Shown in pieces: positions 45,116 to 53,724 of a DNA stretch of 64,000 nucleotides. The translations under genes and the position numbers were made by a program. Within the stretch, counting starts at the first letter, position 1. Every line of letters begins with the position of its first letter. The notes beneath the pieces are model-generated. The model searched no databases. It was not told where the DNA came from and saw only the letters and a list, made by a program, of their open reading frames with translations. Origin of the DNA: JAJKJG01 sp036556825 (GTDB lineage: Bacteria > Pseudomonadota > Alphaproteobacteria > Rhizobiales > Beijerinckiaceae); NCBI GenBank assembly GCA_036556825.1, contig DATBIR010000056.1, forward strand, positions 14,856 to 78,855. The letters run 5' to 3'.

Positions 45116-45385
45116 TCAGTCGTCGTGATCCTCGTCCGGGTCGGGCGCCGGGCCAATGGCGGCGCGAAGGAAGCTCGGCATGTCGTTCTGGATCGAGCGG
45201 AGCTCGGCGCTCGCCGCCGGATTGCCGCCAAGCATGGTCTCGCATTCCTTCACCAGCGTCGGAATGTCAGCTTTGGTCAGGACGCCTCTCATGACGAGGG
45301 TCGTCAGGAGGCTCTTGACCATGGCGCCGAGGGCGTCGACCCGCCCGTCGAGATCACGCCCGTTGCCCTGTTGACCTGAATTCAT
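45116..45385 (-). CDS. Small acidic protein, unknown
   Basis: The protein has 89 residues. It is helical (RVDALGAMVKSLLTTLVMRGVLTKADIPTLVKECETMLGG) with an acidic C-terminus (PDPDEDHDD). ATG 45385 has a GAGAAAG-type site. It precedes the dehydrogenase by 11 nt and is probably co-transcribed. No family recognised. Confidence 0.6.
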   Translation of the reverse strand: MNSGQQGNGRDLDGRVDALGAMVKSLLTTLVMRGVLTKADIPTLVKECETMLGGNPAASAELRSIQNDMPSFLRAAIGPAPDPDEDHDD

Positions 45386-45604
45386 GGCTTTCTCCAGTCA
45401 TCGATTTCGCGCGCATGGGGCGCGCTCTTCCCGGCAACGCGTCAGGGAAGGTGTCAGGCTCAAGCTCTAACGCGGGCGCCGCCGCTAACCAAGGGCCGGA
45501 AGCGGCGCGAGCGCGATTGTCCGGCGGTCCCCGCCCGTTTATATGCCGGGGTCAAGGCTTGCCCTTGAGGCAGACCAGAAAGGAAACCACAAGGGAGGGG
45601 ATCA

Positions 45605-46621
45605 ATGGGATTTGGCAGCTGGGCGTTCGCCGCGGCCATCGCGCTCACGGCATCCGTTTCCACCACCCATGCGCAGAGCCCCGCCGATTTCTACAAGGGC
45701 AAGACGGTCGAGATCTATATCGGCTACAGCGTCGGCGGCGCCTACGACGTCTATGCCAGGTTGCTGGCCCGTCACATGGGCAAGCATCTCCCGGGCAGGC
45801 CGACGGTCGTCAACAAGAACATGGAAGGCGCCGGCAGCCTGCGCCTCGCCAACTGGCTTTACAATGTCGCACCGAAAGACGGCACGGTGTTCGGCATCAT
45901 CGGCCGCGGCATCCCGTTCGATCCGCTCCTGGGCGGCAGCGGCCAGTTCGACGCCACCAAGTTTAGCTGGATCGGCAGCGCCAACGACGAGGTCAGCATC
46001 TGCGCCGCGTGGCACGCGACGCCCGTCAACACGTTCGAGGACCTGCTCACGCGCGACATGATCGTCGGCGGCACCGCGAGCGGGGCGGACACGGACCAGT
46101 TCCCGAAAATCGTCAACGGCGTGCTCGGCGCCAAGATGCGCGTCATCTCCGGCTATCCGGGCGGCAACGAGATCACGCTCGCCATGGAACGCGGCGAGGT
46201 GCAGGGCCGCTGCGGCTGGTCGTGGTCAAGCGTCAAGGCCACGCATCCGACCTGGGTCCAGGACAAGAAGATCAAGATCCTGATGCAACTCTCGCTCGCC
46301 AAGCATCCCGACCTGCCGGACGTGCCGCTCATCATGGACCTCGCCAAGAACGACGAGCAGAGACAAATCCTCAAGCTGGTGTTCGCGCGGCAGGTGATGG
46401 GCCGCCCGTTCCTCGGTCCGCCCGGCATCCCGGATGACCGCCTCACGGCCCTGCGCAAAGCGTTCATGGACACGATGAAGGACCCGGAATTCCTGGCCGA
46501 GGCCGAGAAAGGCAAGCTCGAGATCACGCCGGTCTCGGGCGAAGACATCCAGAAGCTCGTCACGGACGTCTATGCGACGCCCAAGGATGTCGCAGCAAAA
46601 GTGGGGGCCATGCTCAAGTGA
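45605..46621 (+). CDS. TctC/Bug-like periplasmic binding protein, orphan copy B
   Basis: The protein has 338 residues. GGGAGGGG precedes ATG 45605. Signal peptide (FAAAIALTASVSTTHAQ). It shares ADFYKGKTVEIYIGYSVGGAYDVYARLLARHM and APKDGTVFGIIGRG with copy A, marking a tandem-type duplication with divergence. There are no membrane partners near. It precedes the ThDP gene 46735 by 113 nt, where a hairpin cggcgcgc-aa-gcgcgccg (46673-46690) sits. Confidence 0.88.
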   Translation: MGFGSWAFAAAIALTASVSTTHAQSPADFYKGKTVEIYIGYSVGGAYDVYARLLARHMGKHLPGRPTVVNKNMEGAGSLRLANWLYNVAPKDGTVFGIIGRGIPFDPLLGGSGQFDATKFSWIGSANDEVSICAAWHATPVNTFEDLLTRDMIVGGTASGADTDQFPKIVNGVLGAKMRVISGYPGGNEITLAMERGEVQGRCGWSWSSVKATHPTWVQDKKIKILMQLSLAKHPDLPDVPLIMDLAKNDEQRQILKLVFARQVMGRPFLGPPGIPDDRLTALRKAFMDTMKDPEFLAEAEKGKLEITPVSGEDIQKLVTDVYATPKDVAAKVGAMLK

Positions 46622-46734
46622 CCGCGCGCCCGGAATTTGCTCGCAGCGCCCGGGCGAGCCGCTCTTGACATCCGGCGCGCAAGCGCGCCGATCCGTCTTA
46701 CGTCATCATCAACCCGCCACAGAGGACAAGGCCG

Positions 46735-48513
46735 TTGAACAAGATCGAACCAATGCCGTTGACCGGAACGAACCAGGCGTATCGCGGGTGGCAGTCGGAC
46801 GTGGTCGTCGACCTCATCAAGCAATACGGGTTCGAATATATCACCCTCAACCCGGGCGCGAGCTTCCGCGGGCTGCATGACTCCCTGATCAACTACGGCG
46901 GCAACACGCCGCCGATGCTGCTGTGCCAGCACGAGAAGATCGCGGTGCAGATCGCGCATGGCTATGGCAAGGCCAAAGGCAAGCCGATGGCGGTGATCCT
47001 GCACAACCTCGTTGGACTGCTGCACGCGCCGATGGGCATCTATTACGCCTATATCGATCGCGTCCCGATCTTCATCATGGGCGCGACCGGACCGATGGAC
47101 GAAGGCAAGCGGCGCCCGCATATCGACTGGACGCACACGGCCCTCGTGCAGGGCGAGGCCGTGCGCCACTTCGTCAAGTGGGACTACCAGCCGACCGCCA
47201 TCGAGGGCGTGCCGGAATCCTTCGCGCGCGCCTATTCGGTCATGACCACCGAGCCGCAGGGGCCGATCTACATGTGCTACGACGCGGCGCTGCAGGAAGC
47301 GCCGCTGAAGGCAGACGTGCCGCTGCCGCCGGTCGGATCGGTGGCGACGCCCGCGCCTATGATGCCTGATCCCAAGGCCCTCGAGGCCATTGCCGATCGC
47401 CTTCTCAAGGCCGAGAACCCGATGCTGCTGGCCGAATTCGTTGGCCGCCGGCAAGGTGGCTTCGAGAGCCTCGTGCAGCTCGCGGAAACGGTCGGGGCCG
47501 GGGTGTGGGACGTCAACAACGCCCTCAACTTCCCGAACCGGCACCCCCTGTGCGTGAGCCTGGACAAAGGCGCCCTCAAGAACGTCGATCTTGTGGTCGG
47601 GCTCGACGTCAAGGACTGGGAGAAGCCAACGCACGAGCTCAACAGCACGACGCGCGTCGTCGAGCCGCTCGTGTCCAAGGACTGCGACTGGGTCGAGGTC
47701 GGGTTCGGCGAGCTCGGCATGAGCAAATGGTCGATGGATTACGGCCGCATGCAGCCGTGCTCGGTCCGGGCGATCGGTGACACGGCGCTTGGCATCCCCG
47801 AACTCACGCGCCTGTGCCGGAGCGCGATCGACAAGGACGCCACGCTCAAGAACCGCATCGCCGAACGCCGCAAGGCGATCGGCAAGCGCCACGACCAGAC
47901 CTGGGCCAAGTGGCAGGACGAGGCGCGCGAGAACTGGGACGCATCGCCCATGACGGTGCCGCGGCTCGCACTGGAAGTGTGGGACGTGATCAAGGACCAC
48001 GACTGGGTCCTGGCCGCCAACACCCTCAAGAACTGGGTGCGCAGGCTCTGGGACTTCGACAAGCCGTATCGCCATCCGGGCCAGGATCTCGGCACCGGCA
48101 CGCAGATCGGCATCTCGCTCGGCGTGGCGCTGGCCAACAAGGGCAGTGGACGTCTCGTGGTCGACATCCAGCCGGACGGCGACCTGATGTTCGACGCCGG
48201 CGCGCTGTGGTTCGCGTCCAAGCACGAGATACCGATGCTGATCGTGATGTACAACAACCGCGCCTACTACAATGACTGGGAGCATCAGATCCGCATGGCG
48301 CGGCTGCGCGGGACGGACGAGGCCAAGGCGCATATCGGCATGGACCTGTACGGCCCCGAGCCGGATTTCGCCGGCCTCGCCCGCTCGATGGGGTGGTGGG
48401 CGGAAGGGCCGATCGAGCGTCCGCAGGACGTGCGCGCCGCCCTGCTGCGCGCCATCGAGCAGGTCAAGGCGGGCCGCCCCGCCCTGGTCGACACCATCAC
48501 CCAGCATCGGTGA
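46735..48513 (+). CDS. ThDP-dependent enzyme, copy 2
   Basis: The protein has 592 residues with TTG start at 46735 behind AGAGG; ATG 46753 is an alternative. The catalytic Glu E67 lies in LLCQHEKIAVQIAHGYGKAKG, and the ThDP motif runs from QPDGDLMFDAGALWFA to VMYNNRAYYND. It aligns with copy 1 (38247-40013), including FVKWDYQPT / FVKWDSEPT. The two copies face opposite directions in one 10-kb stretch, each beside catabolic genes, so they may act on related 2-oxo acids. It ends with terminators at 48555 and 48638. Confidence 0.88.
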   Translation: MNKIEPMPLTGTNQAYRGWQSDVVVDLIKQYGFEYITLNPGASFRGLHDSLINYGGNTPPMLLCQHEKIAVQIAHGYGKAKGKPMAVILHNLVGLLHAPMGIYYAYIDRVPIFIMGATGPMDEGKRRPHIDWTHTALVQGEAVRHFVKWDYQPTAIEGVPESFARAYSVMTTEPQGPIYMCYDAALQEAPLKADVPLPPVGSVATPAPMMPDPKALEAIADRLLKAENPMLLAEFVGRRQGGFESLVQLAETVGAGVWDVNNALNFPNRHPLCVSLDKGALKNVDLVVGLDVKDWEKPTHELNSTTRVVEPLVSKDCDWVEVGFGELGMSKWSMDYGRMQPCSVRAIGDTALGIPELTRLCRSAIDKDATLKNRIAERRKAIGKRHDQTWAKWQDEARENWDASPMTVPRLALEVWDVIKDHDWVLAANTLKNWVRRLWDFDKPYRHPGQDLGTGTQIGISLGVALANKGSGRLVVDIQPDGDLMFDAGALWFASKHEIPMLIVMYNNRAYYNDWEHQIRMARLRGTDEAKAHIGMDLYGPEPDFAGLARSMGWWAEGPIERPQDVRAALLRAIEQVKAGRPALVDTITQHR

Positions 48514-48554
48514 TGGCCTGACCATCCCCCTCCGGGGAGAGGTCGAGACCCCAC

Positions 48555-48582
48555 GCAAGTCGGCTGTCGCCGACTTGCTTTT
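48555..48582 (+). terminator. Intrinsic terminator of the ThDP gene copy 2
   Basis: Perfect 10-bp stem gcaagtcggc (48555-48564) and gccgacttgc (48569-48578), 4-nt loop, followed by TTTT. Located 41 nt after the stop. Confidence 0.85.
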
Positions 48583-48637
48583 CGGTGCGGAAGCGGTGGA
48601 CGCCCGCTCTCAGGACATATCTTCCCTCTGGACCTGA

Positions 48638-48661
48638 CCCTCTCCCGCAAACGGGAGAGGG
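48638..48661. terminator. Palindromic hairpin between convergent genes
   Basis: ccctctcccg (48638-48647) pairs with cgggagaggg (48652-48661) over a caaa loop. It is a common intergenic palindrome in this group and lies 14 nt before the stop of the leftward cupin. Confidence 0.6.
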
Positions 48662-48675
48662 AGCCCGCCGACGCC

Positions 48676-49155
48676 TCACGGCCGGCGATGGATCGGGTCG
48701 ACCCAGTAGACCGCCTCGGGCGCCTCGGCCGGCTCGATATTCGGAAGGTTCACGACCACAGCCTCGTTGTCCGAGCGGATCACCACGCATTCGAGGGGCT
48801 CGTCCGAGCTGGCGTTGATCTCCTGATGCGGGACGTATGGCGGCACGAAGATAAAATCGCCCGGATCTGCCTCGGCGACGAATTCCAGACGCTCGCCCCA
48901 ACGCATGCGCGCCCTGCCCTTCACCACGTAGATCACGCTCTCGAGCTCGCCGTGATGGTGGGCGCCGGTCTTGGCATTGGGCTGGATCGACACGGTTCCG
49001 GCCCAGATCTTCTGCGCGCCGACCCGGGCATGGTTGATCGCCGCTTGCCGGTACATGCCGGGGGTCTGTGCGGTATTCGGATCGAGTTGCTCGCCCCTGA
49101 TCACGCGCACGCCGTCATGCTTCCAGCGTGGCTCGTCGCCATGATGACCGCTCAT
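48676..49155 (-). CDS. Single cupin protein
   Basis: The protein has 159 residues from ATG 49155 (GGAGGAG upstream). The cupin motifs are TGAHHHGELESVIYVVKGRARMRWG (three His and a Glu) and PGDFIFVPPYVPHQEIN, a complete metal site. It begins with a His-containing leader (SGHHGDEPRWKHDG). It is alone between the ThDP gene and chromate-transporter-type pair. Function is unknown; it may be a dioxygenase or isomerase-like enzyme of the same catabolic region. Confidence 0.82.
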   Translation of the reverse strand: MSGHHGDEPRWKHDGVRVIRGEQLDPNTAQTPGMYRQAAINHARVGAQKIWAGTVSIQPNAKTGAHHHGELESVIYVVKGRARMRWGERLEFVAEADPGDFIFVPPYVPHQEINASSDEPLECVVIRSDNEAVVVNLPNIEPAEAPEAVYWVDPIHRRP

Positions 49156-49249
49156 CGCTCTCCTCCAACACAAATGTGAACGGCGATCGTAGCCGCACGA
49201 GGCGCGCGTGTTGAGTCCGGCGGCCCCGGACGGTAACAGAGCGACGCGC

Positions 49250-49837
49250 ATGATGCCCGACAACCCGCAACCGTCGTCCACCGCCCCAACCGTCGCATCG
49301 GTCTCGCTGCTCCAGCTGTTCCTGATGGCCTTCCAGATCGGCATCTTCAGTTTCGGGGGCGGGCTGACCGGCTGGATCTTTCAGGACACGGTCGTACGCC
49401 GGCGCTGGATGAGCGAGGACGAGTTCCTCAGCGGCCTTGCGCTGTGCCAGGTCCTACCCGGCATCAACGTTGCGAACCTGATGGTCTATATCGGCTATCG
49501 GCTGCGCGGCTTCCTGGGCTCGATCGTCGCGCTCGTCGGCCTGCTCGTCGGCCCGTTTTTCATCGTGATCGGGCTCGTGATGGTCTATGAGCGGATCGCC
49601 GGCGTGTCGTGGGTGCACGCGCTCATGGACGGCGCTGCGGCGGCCGCCCTCGGCCTCCTGTTCCTGATCGGCTTCAAGGCCGCGGCGCGCGTCGGCCGAC
49701 GCCCCTGGGCCCTGGCGATCCTGGTGGTGGTCGTGGTGACGGTCGGGTTTCTGCAATGGCCGCTGGTGCCGGTCGCCCTCGGCCTGGCGCCGTTCAGCGT
49801 TGCCATGGCCTGGTGGAGCGCGCCGCCCGATGCGTGA
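49250..49837 (+). CDS. Chromate-transporter-family half protein (N-terminal half type)
   Basis: The protein has 195 residues and about 6 helices. The chrA signature GIFSFGGGLTGWIFQDTVV and WMSEDEFLSGLALCQVLPGINVANL (with the conserved Pro-Gly) is present. It overlaps the next gene by 8 nt (ATGCGTGA), showing coupling. Family members either export chromate or have unknown anion substrates; no other chromate-resistance gene is present. The pair is a split version of the ~400-residue ChrA. Confidence 0.85.
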   Translation: MMPDNPQPSSTAPTVASVSLLQLFLMAFQIGIFSFGGGLTGWIFQDTVVRRRWMSEDEFLSGLALCQVLPGINVANLMVYIGYRLRGFLGSIVALVGLLVGPFFIVIGLVMVYERIAGVSWVHALMDGAAAAALGLLFLIGFKAAARVGRRPWALAILVVVVVTVGFLQWPLVPVALGLAPFSVAMAWWSAPPDA

Positions 49838-50369
49838 CAACCCCTACTGGGTCCTGATCGTCGTCTTCGTGCCGTTCTCGCTCGTCTCCCTGGGCGGGGG
49901 TGCAAGCATCTTCGCCGGCATCCAGCACGAAGCGGTCGAGGTGCACCATTGGGTGAACTCGCGCGAGTTCATCGATCTGTTCGCGCTTGCACGCGGCGCG
50001 CCAGGTCCGGGCTCGATGCTGGTCACCGTGCTGGGCTACAAGGTGGCGGGATGGTCGGGGGCGCTCGTGGCGACGCTCGCCTTGTTCGTCCCGGCCTCCC
50101 TCCTTTGCTACGCGGTGGCACGCGTCTGGAACGCGCACCGCGGCAAGCGCTGGCACCAGGCGCTCGAAACCGGCCTGGCGCCGATCGCTACGGGGCTCGT
50201 CATCGCTGGCGCGATCGCCATCATGCGCATGGCCGGCGCAACCGCGCTGTCGTGGATCGTCGCGGGAGGCGCGGCCCTCGTCCTGGCGCGCTGGCCGCGC
50301 GTGCATCCGCTCCTGCTGCTGGCCGGCGGGGGCGCCCTCTTCATCGCCTCCCAGTTCGTGCCGGCCTGA
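49830..50369 (+). CDS. Chromate-transporter-family half protein (C-terminal half type)
   Basis: The protein has 179 residues. FSLVSLGGGASIFAGIQHEAVEVHHWVNSREFIDLFALARGAPGPGSMLVTVLGY shows the second ChrA repeat. ATG 49830 lies inside the end of 49250-49837. Together they would form a heterodimer equal to one ChrA. Transported anion unknown. Confidence 0.85.
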   Translation: MRDNPYWVLIVVFVPFSLVSLGGGASIFAGIQHEAVEVHHWVNSREFIDLFALARGAPGPGSMLVTVLGYKVAGWSGALVATLALFVPASLLCYAVARVWNAHRGKRWHQALETGLAPIATGLVIAGAIAIMRMAGATALSWIVAGGAALVLARWPRVHPLLLLAGGGALFIASQFVPA

Positions 50370-50382
50370 CGGACGCTAGTTG

Positions 50383-50502
50383 GGGATCAATTCGGATTGA
50401 ATCGATCCCGCTCTCCTACTCTTTGTGTCGCATGGTCCCGGATCGAGTCCGGGACAAGCCTTTTTCGGCAAAGCGGTGTCCACTTTGCCGGATCATGCTC
50501 GA
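50383..50502. repeat. Dispersed intergenic palindromic repeat, copy 2
   Basis: It carries the shared elements gaatcgatcccgctc, gcatggtcccggatcgagtccgggacaagcc, tttttcggcaaagcggtgtcc and gccggatcatgctc. It lies after the ChrA pair. Confidence 0.75.
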
Positions 50503-50562
50503 GGGGGCGGACAATCGCGCCGGCCTGAGACGGTCCCGGCTCCTTGGATCGCGTAATCTCGT

Positions 50563-50597
50563 TCGGCAAAGCGGTGTCCACGTTGCCGGATCATGCT
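50563..50597. repeat. Partial copy 3 of the dispersed repeat
   Basis: ttcggcaaagcggtgtccacgttgccggatcatgctt repeats the right arm of copy 2, 80 nt further on, and ends at the stop codon of the decarboxylase-like gene (50598). Confidence 0.65.
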
Positions 50598-51590
50598 TCA
50601 GATCTTGAAGGCCTCGAGCGTCTCGGGCGCGAACAGATCTTCGGGCTGCAGCTGCCGTTTCGAGAGCCCCTGCTCGTAGTGGTAGCGCAGGAAGGTGGCG
50701 AGCGTCTCGCGATTCTTCTCGAAGCCGTAAGACCAGAAATCCTCGCCCATCTCGCGGCGGGTCTCCTCGATATAGGCGTGCGCCCACGGCAGCATCGCCT
50801 TGAGAGCCGCGGTCTCCTTGAGGTCCTCGTAGGTGAGGCGCTGCGCCTCGATGAAGGCCTTGTTGAGGGCCTGCGCCACCCAGCGGTTCTGCTCGTAGAT
50901 CTCGCGGCGGATCACGACGGTGTGCATGATCGGGAAGATGCCGGTCTTGCGGTAATAATCGCGCTCGACCTCGACGTAATTTTCGAAAAGGCGTCCGACC
51001 CGGTCGCTGGCGGTCTCATAGGTTGACGGCTTGCGCGCCGTGTAGAACGCATCGATCTCGCCGTCGCGCAGCATCTGCGACAAGGTCTTGCCCGGCCCGA
51101 TCGGCTCGACCCTGAAGTTGGACGGCAGGTTCAGCTTGATCTTCTCGATACGGTCGGGCTCTTCCTCACCGCCAATAAAATAATTCGGGCTGTCGACCGG
51201 CACGCCGTAGTGCTCCGAGAGGATGCCGCGGATCCAGACCGGTGCGGTCATCTGGTATTCCGGCGTGCCAATGCGCTTGCCGATCAGATCCTTCGGCGTT
51301 CTGATGCCGGAATTCTTGTTGATGTAGATGCACGAGTGCCGGAAGAAGCGAGACGGGAAGACCGGGATGGCGATGAACGGCCGCGCCTCGGAGTTCAACG
51401 ACACGGTGTACGACGACAGCGACATCTCGGCGATGTCGAACTCGCGATAGCGCGCCATGCGGAAGAACGTCTCCTCAACCGGCATGGTGAGGTAGTTGAT
51501 GTCGATCCCGTCGGGACGCACCGTGCCATCCGCAAGCGCGCGCGTGCGGTCGTAATTCCAGCAGCCGAGAGTGAGCGCGAGCTTGGCCAT
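50598..51590 (-). CDS. 4,5-dihydroxyphthalate decarboxylase-like protein
   Basis: The protein has 330 residues from ATG 51590, chosen because AAGGA lies about 7 nt upstream; TTG 51596 gives two more. It has no signal peptide (MAKLALTLGCWNYDRTRALADG), unlike the transporter binding proteins of the same fold. The family pattern is GIDINYLTMPVEETFFRMARYREFDIAEMSLSSY, IPVFPSRFFRHSCIYIN, GIRTPKDLIGKRIGTPEYQMTAPVWIRGIL. The Pht5/OhpC enzymes decarboxylate 4,5-dihydroxyphthalate to protocatechuate. It is downstream of a 2Fe-2S reductase and IclR, so aromatic-acid catabolism is plausible. Confidence 0.85.
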   Translation of the reverse strand: MAKLALTLGCWNYDRTRALADGTVRPDGIDINYLTMPVEETFFRMARYREFDIAEMSLSSYTVSLNSEARPFIAIPVFPSRFFRHSCIYINKNSGIRTPKDLIGKRIGTPEYQMTAPVWIRGILSEHYGVPVDSPNYFIGGEEEPDRIEKIKLNLPSNFRVEPIGPGKTLSQMLRDGEIDAFYTARKPSTYETASDRVGRLFENYVEVERDYYRKTGIFPIMHTVVIRREIYEQNRWVAQALNKAFIEAQRLTYEDLKETAALKAMLPWAHAYIEETRREMGEDFWSYGFEKNRETLATFLRYHYEQGLSKRQLQPEDLFAPETLEAFKI

Positions 51591-51630
51591 CGCCAATCCT
51601 TGCCTTCAGTTAACGCGGTTGTATCGCTCG

Positions 51631-51744
51631 GAGCGGGATCGGTTCGCGTTTGAACCGGTCCCGCTCCGCTTGTCCATAGCGCATGATTTGGCGGCGGCGG
51701 TGCCCGCGACGCATCACGTCCATGCAGGCCTGCGCGGATCATGC
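51631..51744. repeat. Dispersed intergenic palindromic repeat, copy 4 (diverged)
   Basis: Left arm gagcgggatcggttc pairs with gaaccggtcccgctc; the right end ggatcatgctt matches other copies. It occupies the 154-nt gap between the reductase and decarboxylase-like genes. Confidence 0.65.
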
Positions 51745-52755
51745 TTAGTAAAACTGGTCGAAATGCACCTGTCCCTGCGGTACCTTCATCGCGACGAGCA
51801 TTTGCTGCACGGCGTCGGCCATCGCCGGGGGGCCGGCAAAATAGATCTCGAAGTTGGACAGGTTCTCGCCGTGCATTTCCTGCGCGACGGCATGGACGAA
51901 CCCGACGCGGCCCGTCCAATTCGTCTCGGGATCGGCGTCCGGCATCGAGATCGCCGGATGATAAAAGATGCGCTCGCCGAAGCCGGGCAGGCAGCGCAGC
52001 ATCGGCTCGCCGCAGATGTCGCGCGCGGCGCGGCCGCCATACACGAAGTGAAGGGCGCGGCCGGCGAGCTTGTCGCTGCGCGCAAAGCCGCGCGCGATCG
52101 AGATCATCGGCGACAGGCCGGAGCCGCCCGCCAGGCAGAGAAGGTCGCGCGGCGCGTCCTCGCGCAGATAGGCCATGCCAAACGGCCCGTCGACCTTGAT
52201 GCTGTCTCCGACGGCAATGCCGCCGAACAGCTTCGCCGTCGCCGCGCCGTTCGGAACGAGCTTGATCTGGAAGTGCCACTCGGCGCCGTCATCCGTAATG
52301 TTGCACATGGAGTAGGCGCGCGCCCCCTCCACGCCGGGCACGTACAACAAGGCGTATTGGCCGGGCAGGAACGGCGCCGGATCGGCCAGGCGGAAGCGAA
52401 ACTCGCGGATGTCGTGCGTGACGTCCTCGACCTCGAACAGGCGCGCCTGTGTCCGCACGGGCTTGTGCAAGCTCTTGTAATGGTCGCGCAGGTTCACCTT
52501 GATGCGGCAGTCGGAATGCGGACGGGCCTGACAGCCGAGGTAACGCTTGCGCTGCCGGTCGCGCTCGTTCCACGCCGGCGCGTCGACACGATCGTGGGCG
52601 ACCTCGCCTTCGAGCAGTTCGAAACGGCAGTTGCCGCACGAGCCGACATTGCACTCGTATGGGAAGCCGAGCCCGTTGCGCAGGGCGGCGCGCAAAATCG
52701 TGTCGTCATTGCAATCAAATGCAATGTCGGTGCCGGTGATATTGATCTGAGCCAT
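51745..52755 (-). CDS. 2Fe-2S/FAD/NAD oxygenase reductase
   Basis: The protein has 336 residues. The N-terminal plant-type ferredoxin has Cys 35, 40, 43 and 75 (YECNVGSCGNCRF, YLGCQARP). Then a FAD-binding RAYSMCN (146-152) and NAD-binding LAGGSGLSPM (208-217) domain with YFAGPPAMADAV at the end. This is the single-component reductase class of phenol hydroxylase/xylene monooxygenase type. It would feed electrons to an oxygenase; the alpha-subunit fragment at the right edge or the Rieske ferredoxin at 41855 are candidates. It lies 37 nt after the IclR stop. Confidence 0.92.
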   Translation of the reverse strand: MAQINITGTDIAFDCNDDTILRAALRNGLGFPYECNVGSCGNCRFELLEGEVAHDRVDAPAWNERDRQRKRYLGCQARPHSDCRIKVNLRDHYKSLHKPVRTQARLFEVEDVTHDIREFRFRLADPAPFLPGQYALLYVPGVEGARAYSMCNITDDGAEWHFQIKLVPNGAATAKLFGGIAVGDSIKVDGPFGMAYLREDAPRDLLCLAGGSGLSPMISIARGFARSDKLAGRALHFVYGGRAARDICGEPMLRCLPGFGERIFYHPAISMPDADPETNWTGRVGFVHAVAQEMHGENLSNFEIYFAGPPAMADAVQQMLVAMKVPQGQVHFDQFY

Positions 52756-52792
52756 GAGCTGTATATGTGAAAAGGGGTCAAGGGGTGATGGG

Positions 52793-53635
52793 CTAAAACG
52801 TGGCGCCTGAGCGATAACCGAGCCGGACGGAAATCGCTTCGGCCGTCCTCACGACATGCGGCGCGAAGGAGGCGAGCACCTCGTCCGGAAGTCGCTGCAC
52901 GGGCCCGGCGATGCCGACGGCGCCGACGACGTCGCGCGTCGCATTCCTCACCGGCGCCGCCACGCACCGCATGCCGGCTTCGCTTTCCTCGTCCTCGATC
53001 GCATAACCGCGCTCGCGGACGGCGGCAAGCACCTCGCGCAGCCGCTGCGGGTCGGTGTTGGTCTTGGCCGTGCGCGGCCGGAGACCGCGCACGATGATGT
53101 CGTCGACGAGGCTCTCCGGCTGGAAGGCGAGCATTGCCAGGCCTTCGGCCGTGCAATAGGCCGGCTTGCGCACGCCGATGTCGGAGCGCATGCGGATCGC
53201 CTGCGTGCTCTCCAGGTTGTAGACGTACATGATGTCCGTGCGCTCGAGGATGGCGAGGTGCACCGTCTCACCCGTCGTCTCGCGCAAGTCAAACAGATAA
53301 GGCTTGGCCTCCGTCGAGACGTCCATGCGGCGGCGCACCAGCGCGCCGAGCCCAAACAGCGCGATGCCGAGCCGGTATTTGCCGTTTTCCGGGTTCTGCT
53401 CGAGCATGCCTTCGGACACCAGGGTGGTGGCGAGCCGGTGCACCGTGCTCTTGGCCATGCCGAGACGCTTGGCCAGCGTGCTGACCCCGATATCGACCTC
53501 ATCTTCCGAAAACGCCTTCAGCAGGGCGATCGCCGCCGCCACGGATGAGAGGCGCTTCTCCGCGGAACGGCCCACGTCGTCGCGCGGCGCGCGGCGCGCG
53601 TCCAAGCCGGTCTCGCTCTCGCGGTCCAAGGCCAC
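52793..53635 (-). CDS. IclR-family transcriptional regulator
   Basis: The protein has 280 residues if GTG 53635 is the start; GTG 53656 gives 287. The N-terminal winged helix (KRLSSVAAAIALLKAFSEDEVDIGVSTLAKRLGMAKSTVHRLATTLVSEGMLEQN) and the C-terminal effector domain (TGETVHLAILERTDIMYVYNLES, AYCTAEGLAMLAF, GMRCVAAPVRNATRDVVGAVGIAGP) are complete. IclR proteins usually sense aromatic catabolic intermediates. Genes for a reductase and decarboxylase follow it. The EamA gene upstream starts on the same strand. Confidence 0.9.
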   Translation of the reverse strand: MALDRESETGLDARRAPRDDVGRSAEKRLSSVAAAIALLKAFSEDEVDIGVSTLAKRLGMAKSTVHRLATTLVSEGMLEQNPENGKYRLGIALFGLGALVRRRMDVSTEAKPYLFDLRETTGETVHLAILERTDIMYVYNLESTQAIRMRSDIGVRKPAYCTAEGLAMLAFQPESLVDDIIVRGLRPRTAKTNTDPQRLREVLAAVRERGYAIEDEESEAGMRCVAAPVRNATRDVVGAVGIAGPVQRLPDEVLASFAPHVVRTAEAISVRLGYRSGATF

Positions 53636-53724
53636 ATGTTCCGCTCTGTTGACCACCGTTCCGTTTAGGACCGGAGCAGCGATCCAGTCAATAAGGCCTT
53701 TGAGGCGATCAACGCGCGCATTTT

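Noticed and set aside
49250..50369. Frameshifted chrA
   Set aside because: The 8-nt overlap with a proper ATG and complete halves indicates a genuine two-gene form rather than a broken gene.
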